DNA of 64,000 nt from Tistrella bauzanensis. GTDB taxonomy: Bacteria; Pseudomonadota; Alphaproteobacteria; Tistrellales; Tistrellaceae. The stretch spans positions 1 through 64,000 of the forward strand of contig NZ_BMDZ01000017.1 of the NCBI RefSeq assembly GCF_014636235.1, in the 5' to 3' direction. The translations under genes and the position numbers were made by a program. Below the pieces are notes generated by a model. That model did not search any database. It saw nothing but the letters and a program-made list of their open reading frames with translations, and was not told the DNA's origin. Positions 63,983 through 64,000 of the stretch are shown here, piece after piece. Position 1 is the first letter of the stretch. Each line of letters opens with the position of its first letter.

Positions 63983-64000
63983 ATGTCTGGCGACATGATC
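63983..64000 (+). CDS. Start of a coding region running off the window
   Basis: ATG at 63983 (MSGDMI, open to the end) preceded by AGGGGAGAAGAGA about 10-20 bases upstream, a purine-rich ribosome site. Only six codons are seen, so identity is unknown. Confidence 0.35.

Overview
The window is very GC-rich, densely coded DNA from an alphaproteobacterium. The evidence is an alpha-type ClpXP adaptor SspB, an NDUFS4-like accessory subunit of respiratory complex I, an Irr/Fur-era style ECF/FecR/TonB iron module, a PF13467-type ribbon-helix-helix protein, FAD-dependent ThyX, and the block hflK-hflC-DUF2065-degP followed by serB/miaA-ilvB-ilvN-ilvC. A Rhodospirillales-type host (Tistrella-like) fits best, but the genus is an inference. 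Most of the window reads as chromosomal: there is no rRNA, no CRISPR array and no intact mobile element.

Layout. 1-2.8 kb: an ECF sigma factor, FecR and a TonB-dependent receptor on the minus strand; the receptor is cut off after its plug domain at the window edge. 2.8-6.0 kb: a Bcr/CflA exporter and a divergent pair of DJ-1/PfpI-fold proteins (an isonitrile-hydratase-like enzyme and a GlxA-type AraC regulator). 6.2-7.5 kb: a small periplasmic protein and a LysR regulator. 7.7-18.5 kb: a leucine/isovalerate degradation (liu) operon on the plus strand with thioesterase, isovaleryl-CoA dehydrogenase, thiolase, a second acyl-CoA dehydrogenase, a kappa-GST-like isomerase, both methylcrotonyl-CoA carboxylase subunits, methylglutaconyl-CoA hydratase and HMG-CoA lyase. 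An SLC13-type carrier, a MarR regulator and leucine dehydrogenase follow (to 22.0 kb), so the first deamination step and the steps after isovaleryl-CoA are neighbours; the branched-chain keto-acid dehydrogenase is not in the window.

22-37 kb is an accessory-looking mix of regulator/enzyme pairs: LysR with an exported metallo-beta-lactamase-fold hydrolase, LysR with an MFS exporter, YbaK, an esterase, a YumC-type ferredoxin-NADP reductase, an FMO-SDR operon facing a TetR gene, a RES-Xre toxin-antitoxin module, a TetR facing a frameshifted enoyl-CoA hydratase gene, a GNAT, and an SCP2-type thiolase.

37-64 kb is mostly housekeeping: a PabA-PabB fusion for folate synthesis; a tandem universal stress protein with a perfect FNR/FixK-type site upstream; a GMC oxidoreductase; tRNA-Arg and tRNA-Pro; complex I accessory subunit; LysE exporter; SspB; ThyX; a secreted toroid-like protein of unknown function; the Mrp Fe-S carrier ATPase; HflKC, DUF2065 and DegP for envelope protein quality control; SerB, MiaA and the ilvB-ilvN-ilvC branched-chain amino-acid synthesis genes; YihY and DUF924. 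The window thus carries both the making (ilv) and the breaking (liu, leucine dehydrogenase) of branched-chain amino acids.

I did not find a clearly new multi-gene system. The most useful leads are the RES-Xre module with its operator inside the promoter spacer, the enzyme/regulator DJ-1 pair sharing a nucleophile motif, the compound palindromic repeat at 12.9 kb, the FNR-type site ahead of the stress protein, and the triple hairpin repeat upstream of thyX.
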